From Podospora comata (Eukaryota; Ascomycota; Sordariomycetes; Sordariales; Podosporaceae), in assembly GCA_017354895.1 (NCBI GenBank), contig CP071494.1, positions 3,100,001 to 3,164,000 on the forward strand: a stretch of 64,000 nt of DNA, in the 5' to 3' direction. Positions 34,408 to 45,421 of the stretch are shown here, piece by piece. Position 1 is the stretch's first letter. Every line of letters starts with the position of its first letter. The position numbers and the translations under genes were made by a program. The notes under the pieces were generated by a model that worked only from the letters and a program-made list of their open reading frames with translations, was not told the origin of the DNA and searched no databases.

Positions 34408-36794
34408 ATGAAGCGGTGGCTCGCAGCCCTCGCACCATCGGCTCTCGCAGCAGCCCAAGATATCACAACCCCCTCCATACGAATTGAAACTCGAGTTCCC
34501 TTAAACTCAAGGCTTTGCAATGTATACGTCGAACACATGCAACCTATCAAAGGTGCTGTCGACTTCAGCTATGGCTCCTGCCAGCAGCTAACCCCACACG
34601 ACTCCCACCACTTTATCGCGACCAGCACAGATGCCTCTCAGGACCGACTCGTTTGGACGCTACCCGAGGACATCTTTTCAGGCGGATGCATTTCGGCATG
34701 GAGCACCACCACAAATGTCTTGCTGGGCAGAAGCGAGGTGCAACACCTGGATCTCCACACGATGGCCCGAAGACGACATGCCCGCCTTGCCCGCCGTAGC
34801 AATGACCCCAACAGCATTTTGATGGACAATTCTACCGGTGTCAATGTTTGGGGACCATGGTTTGATGGTGTCGAGGTGCTCAAGAATGCCGAATGCAGCG
34901 CTATCGATTCAGCTGCAGCCAAGCAGAAAAGCATTGCCATTGTCGGCGCTGGCATGTCTGGTCTGATGGCGTACCTTTGCTTGACCCAACAGGGACTTAC
35001 CAGTGTCAGCCTTATTGAGGGTGGAGATCGTCTCGGTGGTCGGGTTCAAACGGTGTACCTGAGCGGTGGCCCTTTCGATTACAGTTACCAAGAGATGGGT
35101 CCCATGCGAGTTCCCATGACGCTTACTGTTGCCAACCAGACGTACAACATATCGGACCACCAACTCGTTTTCCAGCTGGTAGAGGAGATGAATATGCTCA
35201 ATAAAGACAACCACGACGACCTTCATATTGACCTTATCGACTGGCTCGAGGCTGGTAGCCGTACACTTCCTCGTGATGGTGGATCAAACCGCGTAGGTGA
35301 GGTTGATGGGCAACAAGGGAGACCTGACAACCAAGGCGCTGTGGGCCAGCTGGGGATGTCTGTGGAGGAAATCTTTGACAAGGTCAACAAAGCTTTGCCG
35401 TGCGAGGACTTTTGTGTGGAGATGGCCAACAACATGTTTACTGCTCATCGCAAGTGGCTCGGTATGTCTCGTCTTTTTCATTTCCGTGGCTATTGTATTA
35501 ATCAATATTGCAGAAAAGGGACTGTTTGACCTTGCCGGAAACCAATGGAGCGAGTTTGCCTTCACGGCTGAGTACCTCAACAACAATGTCAATAATACTC
35601 ATTTCGGATACTGGGGTAAAGGGGCTTCGTCGTTCTGGGACAAGGTATACCGGTCAAAATCTATGTAGCCTGATTAGCCTGCTGACCTGGTTTCAGCTTT
35701 GCGAGGATTTGTATTTGAATACAACGACTTGGAAGACCATCGATGGAGGTACGGACTCTAGTGATTGCAGAGGTTCTGAGTCCAATGCTGATATATTGGG
35801 CACCTGCAGGCATATCACGACTTCCACAATCTTTCGGGCCTCTTGTTGAAGGCGCAATCACCATGAATCGGCGGATCGACCGGGTACAACCATCACTGGT
35901 CCAGCGCACGGTTACCTTGCAGTCCAAAAACAATGGCACCGGAGACATTGACAGCACGACACATGACTACGTTCTCTTTGCGGTTCCTTTTTCGGTCATG
36001 AGACACTAGGAGATCTCGGAGCTCAGCGAAATCATGATGGAAGCCATCTCGACTCTTCCATACACATCCGCATGCAAGGTGGCGCTGGAGTTTGAAACTC
36101 GGTTCTGGGAACACCTCGACCAGCCGATCTACGGATCATGCTATATTGCTGGACCAGATTACCCCGGCATCGGGTCCGTCTGTTATCCATCCTACAATAT
36201 CAACGGCACTGGCCCAGGCGCCCTCCTCGGGTCCTATATTTCGAATCCAGAATGGACTGAGAAGTGGATGGCGATGAATGAAAACGAGCATGTTCAGTAT
36301 GTTCTGGATGCCATTGTTGGAATTCACGGCAGTGTTGCCCAAAAGCAATACACTGGCAGATCCAGTCGGGTTTGTCAAGCTTTGGACCCCCTTGAGGGTG
36401 CCAGCTGGGCGGATCCTACTGTTGGGCAGCATCAGCTTTACTTGCCTGAGTATTTCAAGACACACAACAATGTGAGATTCTAGTATGAGGCATGTTGATG
36501 GCCGTGCACTGATGAGATGGAACAGATGATCTTCATTGGGGAGCACACCAGCTATACACATGCTTGGATTGCATCGGCTCTTGAGTCGGGTATTCGTGGG
36601 AGTGTTCAGCTTCTACTGGGTAAGTTGATATTGAGGAAGAGATGGCGGCGGCAGTTGACTAATTTTGTGACAGAGTTGGGGCTTGTCGACGAGGCAAAGG
36701 CTACTGTGGAAAAATGGATGGCGAGGTGGGTTGAAGTGGTGAGTGAAGTTTTGTATCGAGCAAATGTCGATTTGTGCTAACGCATGAATAGTAA
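34408..36794 (+). pseudogene. L-amino-acid oxidase-like flavoprotein gene with one in-frame stop
   Basis: Exons 34408-35461, 35514-35644, 35697-35748, 35810-36471, 36526-36619, 36674-36738 and a terminal TAA at 36792-36794, all phase-consistent. MKRWLAALAPSALAAAQ is a signal peptide. FAD binding is shown by IAIVGAGMSGLMAYLCL and DRLGGRVQT. The C-terminus has the flavin-contact segment IFIGEHTSYTHAWIASALES, typical of secreted fungal L-amino-acid oxidases, which deaminate amino acids to keto acids, ammonia and H2O2. One TAG at 36007-36009 interrupts the frame after FAVPFSVMRH, where relatives have Trp. Everything on both sides is intact, so the loss is recent, or the stop is read through, or it is a sequence error. 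Confidence 0.8.
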
Positions 36795-39700
36795 GGAGTG
36801 TGTTATTGAAAAGAAAAGGAGGTCATGGTTACATAAGCAGTAGTTGAATCTATAGGTGCAGTAGCTTCAAAAATCAGGGGAAACACATTCTTTTATTCAA
36901 ATTTCTCAGCTGGACCAATTTGTGTTGATGCAAACCAATGCAGTTAAGAGTTGGTTTAGATGCAAGTCTGACGCAGAGATGAGACTCCGTCGCCCTGCAT
37001 AACAAGGAGATTTGAACGGTGCGGTACCTACAGTAGTGGTGTAGCATTGCTGCGTGTCAGGGAACCAAGCGTTGTTGTTCCACCATAGCATGGAGCGGCT
37101 AGGGTAGGTATAATAATGTCCGAGATAAGGGGGTGTGATGAGGCGGGCATGGGGGTTAGCTGGGGGAAGGTTTGGTGCGGGTGGCACGTTCTGGACAGGA
37201 TAACTGGCACTGTGAAAGCAGGCAAATCATGCCTCAAAAGATAAATAGTCGGTAATCTTCAGATGGTAATCACTAGTCTTTTAAAGATAGTTGATGGGCC
37301 TTTGAAGATATTTGCAAGGCCTATTGACTTTCTTTCGTGGCATGGTTCCCCATGTAACAAGGGGCTAACTTACCTGGTAGTCTTGCTGTGCCAATTAAAT
37401 GTGGTGAGGGTGTGGGCGGTTAGGTGCCGCTGGTGATGAGGGCGGTGTTGCATGGGTGGTGGGTTTCTAGAAGGGTTCTCTTGAGTTGGAGGTGGTGAAA
37501 CTCATGTTTTGTGGGATGTTGCATTCATGGTGTGATGCGCATCATGTTGGCAAGGAAGACTACTGCAACTAAAAGATGACAGAGATCACGATGTTGGTTG
37601 CCGCTGTGGGCTACTGCTGCTAGGCAACTGCGCTCTGAATGTATTTCAGGAGGTGGATGGTAGTTTGAATAAGGGGGTAATTTTCATACAATATGGAGAT
37701 CATGATGAGGGTATTGTTGAGGTATCGAATTTCATGTCTTGCGGCATCGAATTACTCGGGTTTATCAGTGCGGGAACAGGGAGCTGGGGATCGGCACGGG
37801 GGAGCTGGGTCTGGTTATTGTACGGTGTGGATGAGCGGAGTTAAAGGGCGGTGGTTCTCATCTGAGTTGGTGATGAAGAGAGTCTCTTGGATATGAGACA
37901 AGATAATGTTGTGAGGGGTTGAAACTTTGCCGGGGTGAGAGACATCAGATGTGGGATGTGGCACCGCAGGCATATGAAGAAGTCACATCATCACACCCTC
38001 TCACACTGTGTTGGTTCTATCTCAAACCTGAGGAGGTATTGCATTGCGCGATGAGACACAAAGCCGCAGGAACGAAATGATCTATATGTATTTGGGAATA
38101 TGCCTGTCTTAAGCCTTTTTCCTCTTCAAGACAGCCTCAGGTCCTGGTCCCTGAGAACCGCAGTGTTGGAACCACCTTCCTCTTTGGGGGCGTCTTCGTA
38201 TGCAGCTTGGGGGACGATAGATTAAATTTTGACACGGTGCATGCTGAAGAATAGTCCCGACTCTATGGTTGAAGGCTACGGCTACGGGAGGAAATGGCAC
38301 AGCAGCGGAGGTGAAGAGTCAAAGCACATGATCCCATATGGCTGGTGGATGGCTGATCAGGTTGGGGAAAATCTTTATCAGTTCAAGTTGTTGTGTCTGG
38401 AGCCCCAGAAAATAAGCTTCTGCCAAGGCGGACAGAGTGGAGGGCGCTAGGCTTTGCTGGGGACAGCCCTGTGGGGGTCTGGAGTGTGATCTCTTCTTGC
38501 CCAGAGAAAGCCGAGACTGAACAAAGCAGGGAAGGGTATCCGGCAAGATAAGAAATTCTGTTTTGGGTGGTGGTTATAAAAAGAAGGATTCAACTTGCAT
38601 ATGAAGACCATCATCGAGTCTGAAGTGTGCTGCTCATGAAGTTGCCGCTCAACTGAGAGACACACTGGCCAAGCGGGGCAAAAATTGCCCTGGCAGGTTA
38701 CACAAGCAGGCCGTTCGTGATCCCGTCTTACCGCAGTTTTCCATCTGCTGGTAGACCTGTTGCCAAATGTCGTCCAGCATTCGAAACGCATCTCTTCAGG
38801 CACTTCAAAGTCCACAAAGCAACCTGTCAGATCAGGTCATGCTATCTCAGGAAGGAGTTGCGCCAAACCCGATAGGGCGGTTACCATCTTCTCAGCCAAG
38901 GCGGGCCTTTGAAGCAGGACATTTGCCAAGAGATAAGAAACTGGCCAATCACACAACACGGTTTCCCCGTGTAATCACGGGCTTGCTTGCTTCAACCCAT
39001 CTTGCTCGCTAAACCAGACCTCAGAGTGGTTGCATCGGTTGGGTTTTCATCCAGAATAAAGCACATGAATGACTTGTCGCCACGGATCCTCGGCTCTCAG
39101 GCACTGCTTCTATTGAAAGGCTGCAGGTCTTGGTTCTGCCTCTTTCTTGTTTGTCTGTCAGACGGGCAGAATATCGAGAGAGAATCCGCCTGCGGGGCGC
39201 CACGAGGGAGCCAAAGAAAGGCGGACGCATGGTTGATCATAGCGCTTGGTTCCTGGTGGAGCTGATAAGGAAAAGCAAAGAGATGGCTGATTTCTGTTTC
39301 TCTTTCTAGTAGTGTGAGAATTCTTTTGTAATCCATATCAACACGGTCAAGATACACCGCTTTACGGGATGAGTTCAAAGGCCAATAGTTTAGCCTCTTA
39401 TCTCTGGAATGGTTTTCTTGCTAAACAACAAACAAATGAGGTAGAGACAGCGCATCGATCCATCCTCTATTCTCGATTTGTTCTAGAGGCCGGTACAAGT
39501 GATGTCGGAATGGCGGTTTCGGGCGTTTGTGGCGTCCAGTTTAGCCTCTGCCCTTACCCGTTGCCCGAGGAAGGCACATACATCACGGACTGCGCTCTCC
39601 GTTGGGCTGACTTGGGTGAGGTTCAAGGTAGAATATGTGTCTGGTACCAGTCCATGCACACGAAAATTGGCCTACACGATCGAGCCACTCAGTCGATCGA

Positions 39701-40814
39701 GTTGGCGAGAAATGTCACCTCCACGGTCGAATATACAGGGAAACACGCAGAGCCAGCCAGTCACTGCATGCAACCCTGCATCGGATCCACGCCTTGCAGT
39801 GACATGAGTGACTGCAGGCGGGAACGAGAGGCACAACCTGGGGAAGCGACCAACGATCAACAGGGTCCCAAAGACTGCCTGGCGTCCAAAAGTGTGGAAT
39901 GCAATATCAAAATGGAAATTTGTAGACGCTCTCTTTCAGCTTCATACACCTTCCCAAGAGAGGCCAAAACATAATCATGGTAAAGATCAGCTGCAAAACG
40001 ACAGGCTCACACCGAGTTTCATCAGGTGAGGTTGACGCTGTGAAACCCAGAATGGTGGAGTGAGAAGACATCATTGGCCCGTGTGTCCCAGCCCCACTCG
40101 ATTTGGCAACCTCCTTCTTCCCCTCCATCAACCTTTCCGGCAAACCTGCCAGTGTCCGACCTCGCGATGCGGTAAACACCTTCACTTTCATGAGCCGAAA
40201 GAGACGAACCTAGCCCAACCACTTGGATTCATGCCATCATGATTGATAAGGTATACTAGTTTATTCTCGGTCTCTCCACCTTCGTCCCGACTCCTCCACT
40301 TGACAGATCCGGCCTGACGGTTTGGGGGGAAAAGACACGATGCCAAGGCCCTACCCAGCGGGAAGCGTACTGCTCGCCCGGATCAACACGGGACTCGGGA
40401 GCGGCAGGGATGCAGAGGACAAGACAGACCCCCCACCAAACCGCTGAGAACGCCCAGCTCCTTATCAGTGAGACCCACCAATCCATTGAGCATGCAGCAC
40501 CTTGGCGAGCAGAGCAGTCCTCCAGGAAGGGAATGGAGGCACTTCTGGGGGTGATAATGACGAGGATGGTCTTATCGCGGGACCTGCAAGGCTTCTTTGA
40601 GTCGGGAACCCCAGCTCGGCTCGGCTGTGATGGATGGGTGGTACCTACGACTCGAGAGTCGCAGTGTATTTTATTACCCTAGCCATCCCGCATGATCCAG
40701 GACTGAATCTTTCCTCTTCACTCTGCAGCCTGCCTTTCAACAAAGACCAGGAGCACCGGTCCTGGCCTCAGAGGGACAGACTCTCTACTTCGACTCCTCG
40801 ACAAGTCTTTCACC
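36795..40814. other. Gene-poor region, 4 kb, upstream of the ammonium permease
   Basis: Apart from the 3' flank of the oxidase-like gene I find no convincing gene on either strand. The longest open frame (39369-39974, 201 codons) has no family features. The last 600 bp hold several GATA-type sites (see separate entry). Confidence 0.5.
40245..40576. promoter_or_regulatory. Cluster of GATA-factor (NIT2/AreA-type) sites
   Basis: GATAAG at 40245-40250, CTTATC at 40461-40466, GATAA at 40553-40557 and CTTATC at 40571-40576. The last two lie within 24 bp in opposite orientation, an arrangement that NIT2/AreA factors are known to prefer. They sit 240-570 bp before the ammonium permease start. Nitrogen-repression control of this gene is known in other fungi; here it is inferred. 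Confidence 0.5.
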
Positions 40815-42361
40815 ATGTCGTCCTACAAAGTTTCCGAGTACGCCGGCCCAACGGAGATGGCCCACGAGGGCGTCAACCCCCTCCTGGAAGACATCAATGC
40901 CCCCTATTCGGCCGGTGATTTCGCCTGGATCATGACCTGCGCTGGGCTTGTGCTGCTCATGGTCCCCGGTGTTGGTTTTTTCTACAGTGGTCTTGCCCGC
41001 CGCAAGTCTGCTCTGGCTTTGATTTGGCTGTCTTTGATGTCCATCGCCGTTGTGGGATTCCAATGGTTCTTCTGGGGTTACTCCCTGACCTTCACCCACA
41101 ACACCGACGCCAGCCCCTTCATTGGCGATCTTTCCAACTTTGGTCTTATGAAGGTCCTCGGTCAGCCCAGTGTTGGCAGCTCCAAGATCCCCGATGTCCT
41201 GTTCTGCCTCTACCAGGGCATGTTCGCCGCTATCACGTTCGTATCCTTCCTGGTCACCCTCCAGGTCCAGATCTTGCTAACTTGGTTTCCAGTCCGGCCC
41301 TCGCTATCGGTGCCGCTGCTGACCGTGGCCGCATGCTCCCGGCCATCGTCTTCATCTTTATCTGGGCCACCATCGTCTACGACCCGATTGCTTACTGGAC
41401 CTGGAACCCCAACGGCTGGTCCTTTGTCATGGGCGGTCTCGATTTCGCCGGTGGTACCCCCGTGCACATCAGCTCCGGCGCTGCCGCTCTCGCCTACTCT
41501 TTGATGCTCGGAAAGCGTACCGGCTACAACAAGGTCAACGGCCTCCCTTACCGCCCCCACAACGTCACCCACGTTGTTCTCGGCACAGTTTTCCTCTGGG
41601 TTGGCTGGTTCGGCTTCAACGGTGGTTCCGCCCTCGCTGCCAACACCCGCGCTGTCATGGCCTGCCTCGTCACTCAGATCTCTGCCTGCGTCGGTGGCTT
41701 CACCTGGTGCTTGCTTGATTACCGCCTCGAGAAGAAGTGGTCAACCGTTGGTTTCTGCTCTGGTGTCATTGCCGGTCTCGTCGCCATCACCCCCGCTGCT
41801 GGTTATGTTCCCCCCTGGTCGGCTGTCATCTTCGGTGTCTGCGGCGGTATCATCTGCAACTTTGCCACCAAGCTCAAGTTCCTGATCGGTATTGACGAGC
41901 CCCTTGATGTGTTCGCTGAGCACGGTGTTGGTGGTATTGTTGGCAACCTCCTCACTGGTATCTTTGCCGCGTAAGTCCCTTCCCCCGCTCCTCATTTTCA
42001 ACATAAACTAACGCCCCCCTCCAGTGACTACATCGCCGCTCTTGACGGCGCCACCGCCATTGACGGTGGCTGGGTCAACCAGAACTACATCCAGCTCGGC
42101 TACCAACTCGCCGATTCTGTCGCTGGGTTTGCCTACTCCTTTGTCATGACCTGCCTCATCTGCTTCGTCCTGAACCTCATCCCTGGCCTGTCTCTCCGTG
42201 TCAGCCCCGAGGTTGAGGAGATCGGTCTTGACGATGCTGAGCTCGGCGAGTTCGCGTATGATTATGTTGAGCTCAGCAGACACGTCAACGACGTTCTTGT
42301 TGGTGGCAGTGCCGCGGGCAGTGTCAAGGAGTCGAACGAGACCCCTACCGAAAAGGCTTAA
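40815..42361 (+). CDS. mep: Ammonium permease, MEP/AMT family, 478 residues
   Basis: Plasma-membrane ammonium transporter. Exons 40815-41236, 41293-41970 and 42025-42361. The first intron has a weaker donor (GTTCGT) but a good CTAAC branch point and restores ITPALAIGAAADRGRMLP. There are about eleven membrane helices. The twin pore histidines are H199 (TPVHISSGAAALAYS) and H351 (FAEHGVGGIVGNLLTG); D171 in VYDPIAYWTW is the conserved recruiting Asp. FFYSGLARRKSALALI and WFGFNGGSALAAN are family signatures. The cytosolic tail after SLRVSPEVEEIGLDDAELGE matches fungal Mep proteins and ends in a Ser/Thr/Glu-rich segment. GATA sites upstream fit nitrogen control. Which of the usual two or three fungal paralogues this is cannot be settled. 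Confidence 0.98.
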
Positions 42362-42969
42362 GCGTTCTCGTGATCAAAACCAAGTGCGACAAATTCAATA
42401 GACATTGGCATGACTGGATCGTGCAACAAGGGGGTGTATAGTGGTGAGGTGGCGGCTCAATGGGAAGCGGGGCCTGTAATTTCATAGGGGATGGGCGAGG
42501 GATGTGATGGATGGAACGATGATGAGGGTGATGTGAAATATGGGATGTATTTTGGTTTGTTGGTGGGAAACTGTCCGAAATATGATACCTCTTTCTTTTG
42601 GATATACTCAGCGAGGGAAGGAGATACCAAGTTTTTAATCTTTTGAGATATATACCCGATACATATCACCATGCAGCGCGGCTTGACTTTCTCTTTGTGC
42701 ATAATATCTCCGGGAGAAAAATACGGCTTTCTCTATGGTCCAGATGAACAACAAGCTCCATTTTGAAAGAGATATAACTAACAATGCCTGCCCTTTGACA
42801 GGCCGATTCAGTAAGGAACACCTTGGATTTCTGTACACCTCCAACCAAGTCTCTCCCGATTGATTTTTTTAAACGCCGGCTTTCATGTACATGCCAAGAT
42901 ATATGAACAACTTCCCCCCCTCATTGCACCTTCTAGTAGAATGATTCTACCATATGTTTTCAACCTCCT
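42362..42969. other. Intergenic region between two convergent genes
   Basis: 3' flanks of the ammonium permease (plus) and the GPI-anchored protein gene (minus). No gene or strong repeat seen. Confidence 0.5.
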
Positions 42970-43773
42970 TTAGAGAGCAGCAGCAACCCCAGCAGCAGCA
43001 ACCACAACAGCAACGACATACCCAGTCTCCCTGGCAGCACCAGCAGTAGAAACCGTCGTGCTAGTAACACCATCATCACCACCATCACCACCATCACCAC
43101 CACCAGTCTGAACAGCCCCAAGTCCCAGACTAGTAACCTCCGCCCCCGAAGGCGCAGTCTTCAAAGTATGCATCAACGAGAACCCCTCACTGCACTGTCG
43201 CTGATTGGTAGCCACAGCCAAAACCGCCTGCCCCATCGGCCCGTTGTTAACGACAGTCTTGCACTCCTCCACCGCGGACTCCAGCGCACTGCCCGCATAT
43301 CGAGCCCACGAGGACCAGTTCAGCTTGTACGATTCGTGATCAGCGGTTACAGAGGCAGGGACTGTCTGTCCGACCCAGCGGGATGTCTGCCATTGCGAGC
43401 AGAGGGTGACGATGTCGGCCGAGTTGATGGGGGTGTGCCCCGCGGCGGGGGAGGATGTGGCTAGGTTGGCGGTGACCCAGACGGAGAAGGAGGATTCAAA
43501 GTAGTCTCTCAGGGGCTGGCCGTAGGGAGGGGTGGGTTGGGCGTTGAGGATAGATTTGACTTCGTCGATGCAGGCGTCACCCCAGGGGGCGTCAGGGAAC
43601 TCGGGGGGAACCCAGGTGCTGGTGATGATGGCTGTGGTGGACTCGGTTACGCTGCTGGGGAGGGGAGTCCTGATGGGTGTTGGAGTGTCGGTTGTGGTGA
43701 TGGGTTCTGTGGTGTCCTGGGCCAGGGCGAAGGCGATGGCACCGACGAGGGGAAGAGTTTTGGTGAGATGCAT
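42970..43773 (-). CDS. Predicted GPI-anchored cell-surface protein, 267 residues
   Basis: Single exon. An N-terminal signal peptide (MHLTKTLPLVGAIAFALAQ) is followed by a Thr/Pro-rich stretch suited to O-glycosylation. A central domain of about 150 residues has several cysteines (GDACIDEVK, VTLCSQWQ, VEECKTVV, QRQCSEGF). A Gly/Asp-rich linker follows (repeats of GGDGGD). The end, AARETGYVVAVVVAAAGVAAAL, is a hydrophobic tail without a charged end, as needed for GPI transfer; a plausible omega site is near STAGAA. The linker is coded by a (ACC)/(ATC) microsatellite at about 43,070-43,110. Wall or membrane-anchored; function of the central domain unknown. Confidence 0.85.
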   Translation of the reverse strand: MHLTKTLPLVGAIAFALAQDTTEPITTTDTPTPIRTPLPSSVTESTTAIITSTWVPPEFPDAPWGDACIDEVKSILNAQPTPPYGQPLRDYFESSFSVWVTANLATSSPAAGHTPINSADIVTLCSQWQTSRWVGQTVPASVTADHESYKLNWSSWARYAGSALESAVEECKTVVNNGPMGQAVLAVATNQRQCSEGFSLMHTLKTAPSGAEVTSLGLGAVQTGGGDGGDGGDDGVTSTTVSTAGAARETGYVVAVVVAAAGVAAAL

Positions 43774-45130
43774 TTTGGAGGTGAATGATCGTCAATCGAA
43801 GTGAAGATGTGTGAATGATGGTGATGCAAATTGGCATGGTGCTCAAGAAAATTGGTTCTTTTGTATACGAATCAACCCGTCACTGTCTTCTCCAAGTCTG
43901 TGGCTATGCACACATGCAGGGGCCAAGTGTATGGAGAGACATGGTGTGAATGCGACCCTAACCTCGGCTCTCCTCAACGAAGTAACGGTAATGGGCTCAA
44001 ATAAATTCGAAGGAATCCATGGTAACATCCTCTAGTTCCTTTCAGCTCCTCAGGCATCCTCAAAGATGCTTGTCCACCAGCTGGGGCCATAGTTGAGGAG
44101 TATGGTAAAAGGTAAGGTGCTTGGCATGGGGCTGGTGATGATGGGTTTTGTAAATGGGCCGCTTGAGCTTGCCAAGTCGTACTCGGTATTGGCAGTTTAC
44201 TTTGGGTCTTCCAATTCCATCCTCATAGGGTAAAAATTACTGGGATCAGAAGAAACAGCGTGTAATACGATGGAATATTGAGAAGAGCCAAGGATTGGGG
44301 GTGGAGTGACAGCACATGGGTCCAAGGCACTGTTGCTTCTTCCTTCCCAGTAGGTTGACTGCTCGTTCCTTCACAGTTGACCGCTCCTTCCCTCATTGTG
44401 AGTGGACTGCTCCTTCCCTCATTGTGAGTGGACCGCTCCTTCCTCTGACTTGAACGAGTGCCTGCCTGGAAAATCCAGGTCATGGGCCGCCCACTGACTG
44501 CTTATTACCATTGGGAGTATTTTTAATATAACACCAGTACGAGCCTCCTTTTACAATAATGACAAACCGTATTGGGTATTCAGGACGTCCCATGTGACGT
44601 GATGATCTTTAGAAGCAGGAAAGAGCTCAAGTAGTACAGAAGTTATAGCCTCAATATGTGACTAATTGTTTATAGGCTACACTTTAGCTTTCACGGTTGC
44701 CAGTCAGGGAGCCAAATCCGAGATTTCTGATGCCGGGCAGACAGCAAAGTAAAGGAGGAAGATGGCTTGATCTTGTGTGCTGCTTGGGATGTGGCCCCCT
44801 ATCTGTCGGAGGACTCATGTATAAGCCGGCCAGAATAACAAGTCATACCCTCACCCAACAAAGTATCTACCGAGAATCACAGGAGAGCATTGTCAAGCCT
44901 TCATCATCAGCCTTCACACATGTCACCCTCGCGAGCTGCCAGAGCTCAAAGCCTACCCCCAACAGTCACCCGGACATCCGTTTAAACTTCCACCACATCA
45001 CCACCGCACCGCCGCTACAACGCCATCACCCAGCACATTTCACCACAAACCCACCACAACCACACAATCCACCCCATATAACCGCCCTGTCCGCAACAAC
45101 CAGCACCCGAACCATTCACTCATTCAACCC
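43774..45130. other. Intergenic region, 1.3 kb, with a tandem repeat
   Basis: Holds the promoter of the GPI-anchored protein gene, a 26-bp tandem repeat (44355-44450) and, near the right end, a TATA-like element (45077-45081) ahead of the candidate RNA gene. Confidence 0.5.
44355..44450. repeat. 26-bp tandem repeat, about 3.7 copies
   Basis: Two 26-bp units (44377-44402 and 44403-44428) are nearly identical, each with CTCCTTCCCTCATTGTGAG. A diverged copy precedes them and a partial copy follows. Noncoding. Confidence 0.75.
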
Positions 45131-45421
45131 AGCCCAGTCAGGTTGGCCCCCTGTCGGGCCAGTTTGGATGAGGGGTAGGTTCAAGGGAGCTCGGTACACC
45201 CTCTCGGCTGGCCACTGAGAGACTGTGTGTTCGATCCCTCGAAGTAAAGAACCCGCTTTGAGGGGCTTTTCGTAGCCAGAATCACCTCCGCTCCCTCCTC
45301 GTGGAGGCTTTCCCCCAGTGTGAGGCCTCCCACAGTCTCTCGCAGTCTTCCGGTATGAGACCGAGTTGGGGTCTAAGCCCTCCGGGTTAGGAGGGTCGTG
45401 AGTTGACTGGTGAGCTTTTTT
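45131..45421 (+). ncRNA. Candidate structured Pol III RNA of unknown family
   Basis: A nested set of complementary segments fits one folded RNA of about 290 nt. Ends: CCAGTCA (45134-45140) pairs with TGACTGG (45404-45410). Domain 1: GGCCAG (45157-45162) with CTGGCC (45208-45213), an internal loop, then GAGGG (45170-45174) with CCCTC (45199-45203). Domain 2: GAGAGACTGTG (45217-45227) with CACAGTCTCTC (45331-45341), enclosing hairpins 45236-45244/45256-45264 and 45303-45308/45325-45330. Then AGACC/GGTCT (45358-45374) and CCCTCC/GGAGGG (45378-45395). A B-box-like GTTCGATCC lies at 45229-45237, six T at 45416-45421, and TATAA at 45077-45081 upstream. The first domain resembles the P3 helix-loop-helix of RNase P/MRP RNA, but I do not find the conserved CR-I or CR-V cores; an SRP RNA is not supported either. 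Confidence 0.5.

Noticed and set aside
39369-39974. 201-codon open frame in the gene-poor region
   Set aside because: No family, no signal peptide, no codon-bias impression of a real gene; overlapping frames of similar length occur on both strands.
44697-45218. 173-codon open frame on the plus strand
   Set aside because: Composition is Pro/Thr/His low complexity without domain, and its 3' end overlaps the helices of the candidate RNA. No splice or promoter evidence for a protein.
45229-45237. B-box-like motif suggesting a tRNA
   Set aside because: No acceptor stem, D arm or anticodon stem can be placed around it; it lies inside larger RNA helices.
45131-45421. Assignment of the structured RNA as SRP RNA, RNase P or RNase MRP RNA
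   Set aside because: The helix 8 GNAR/AGCA core of SRP and the CR-I/CR-V cores of RNase P/MRP were looked for on both strands and not found. Only the P3-like shape is suggestive.
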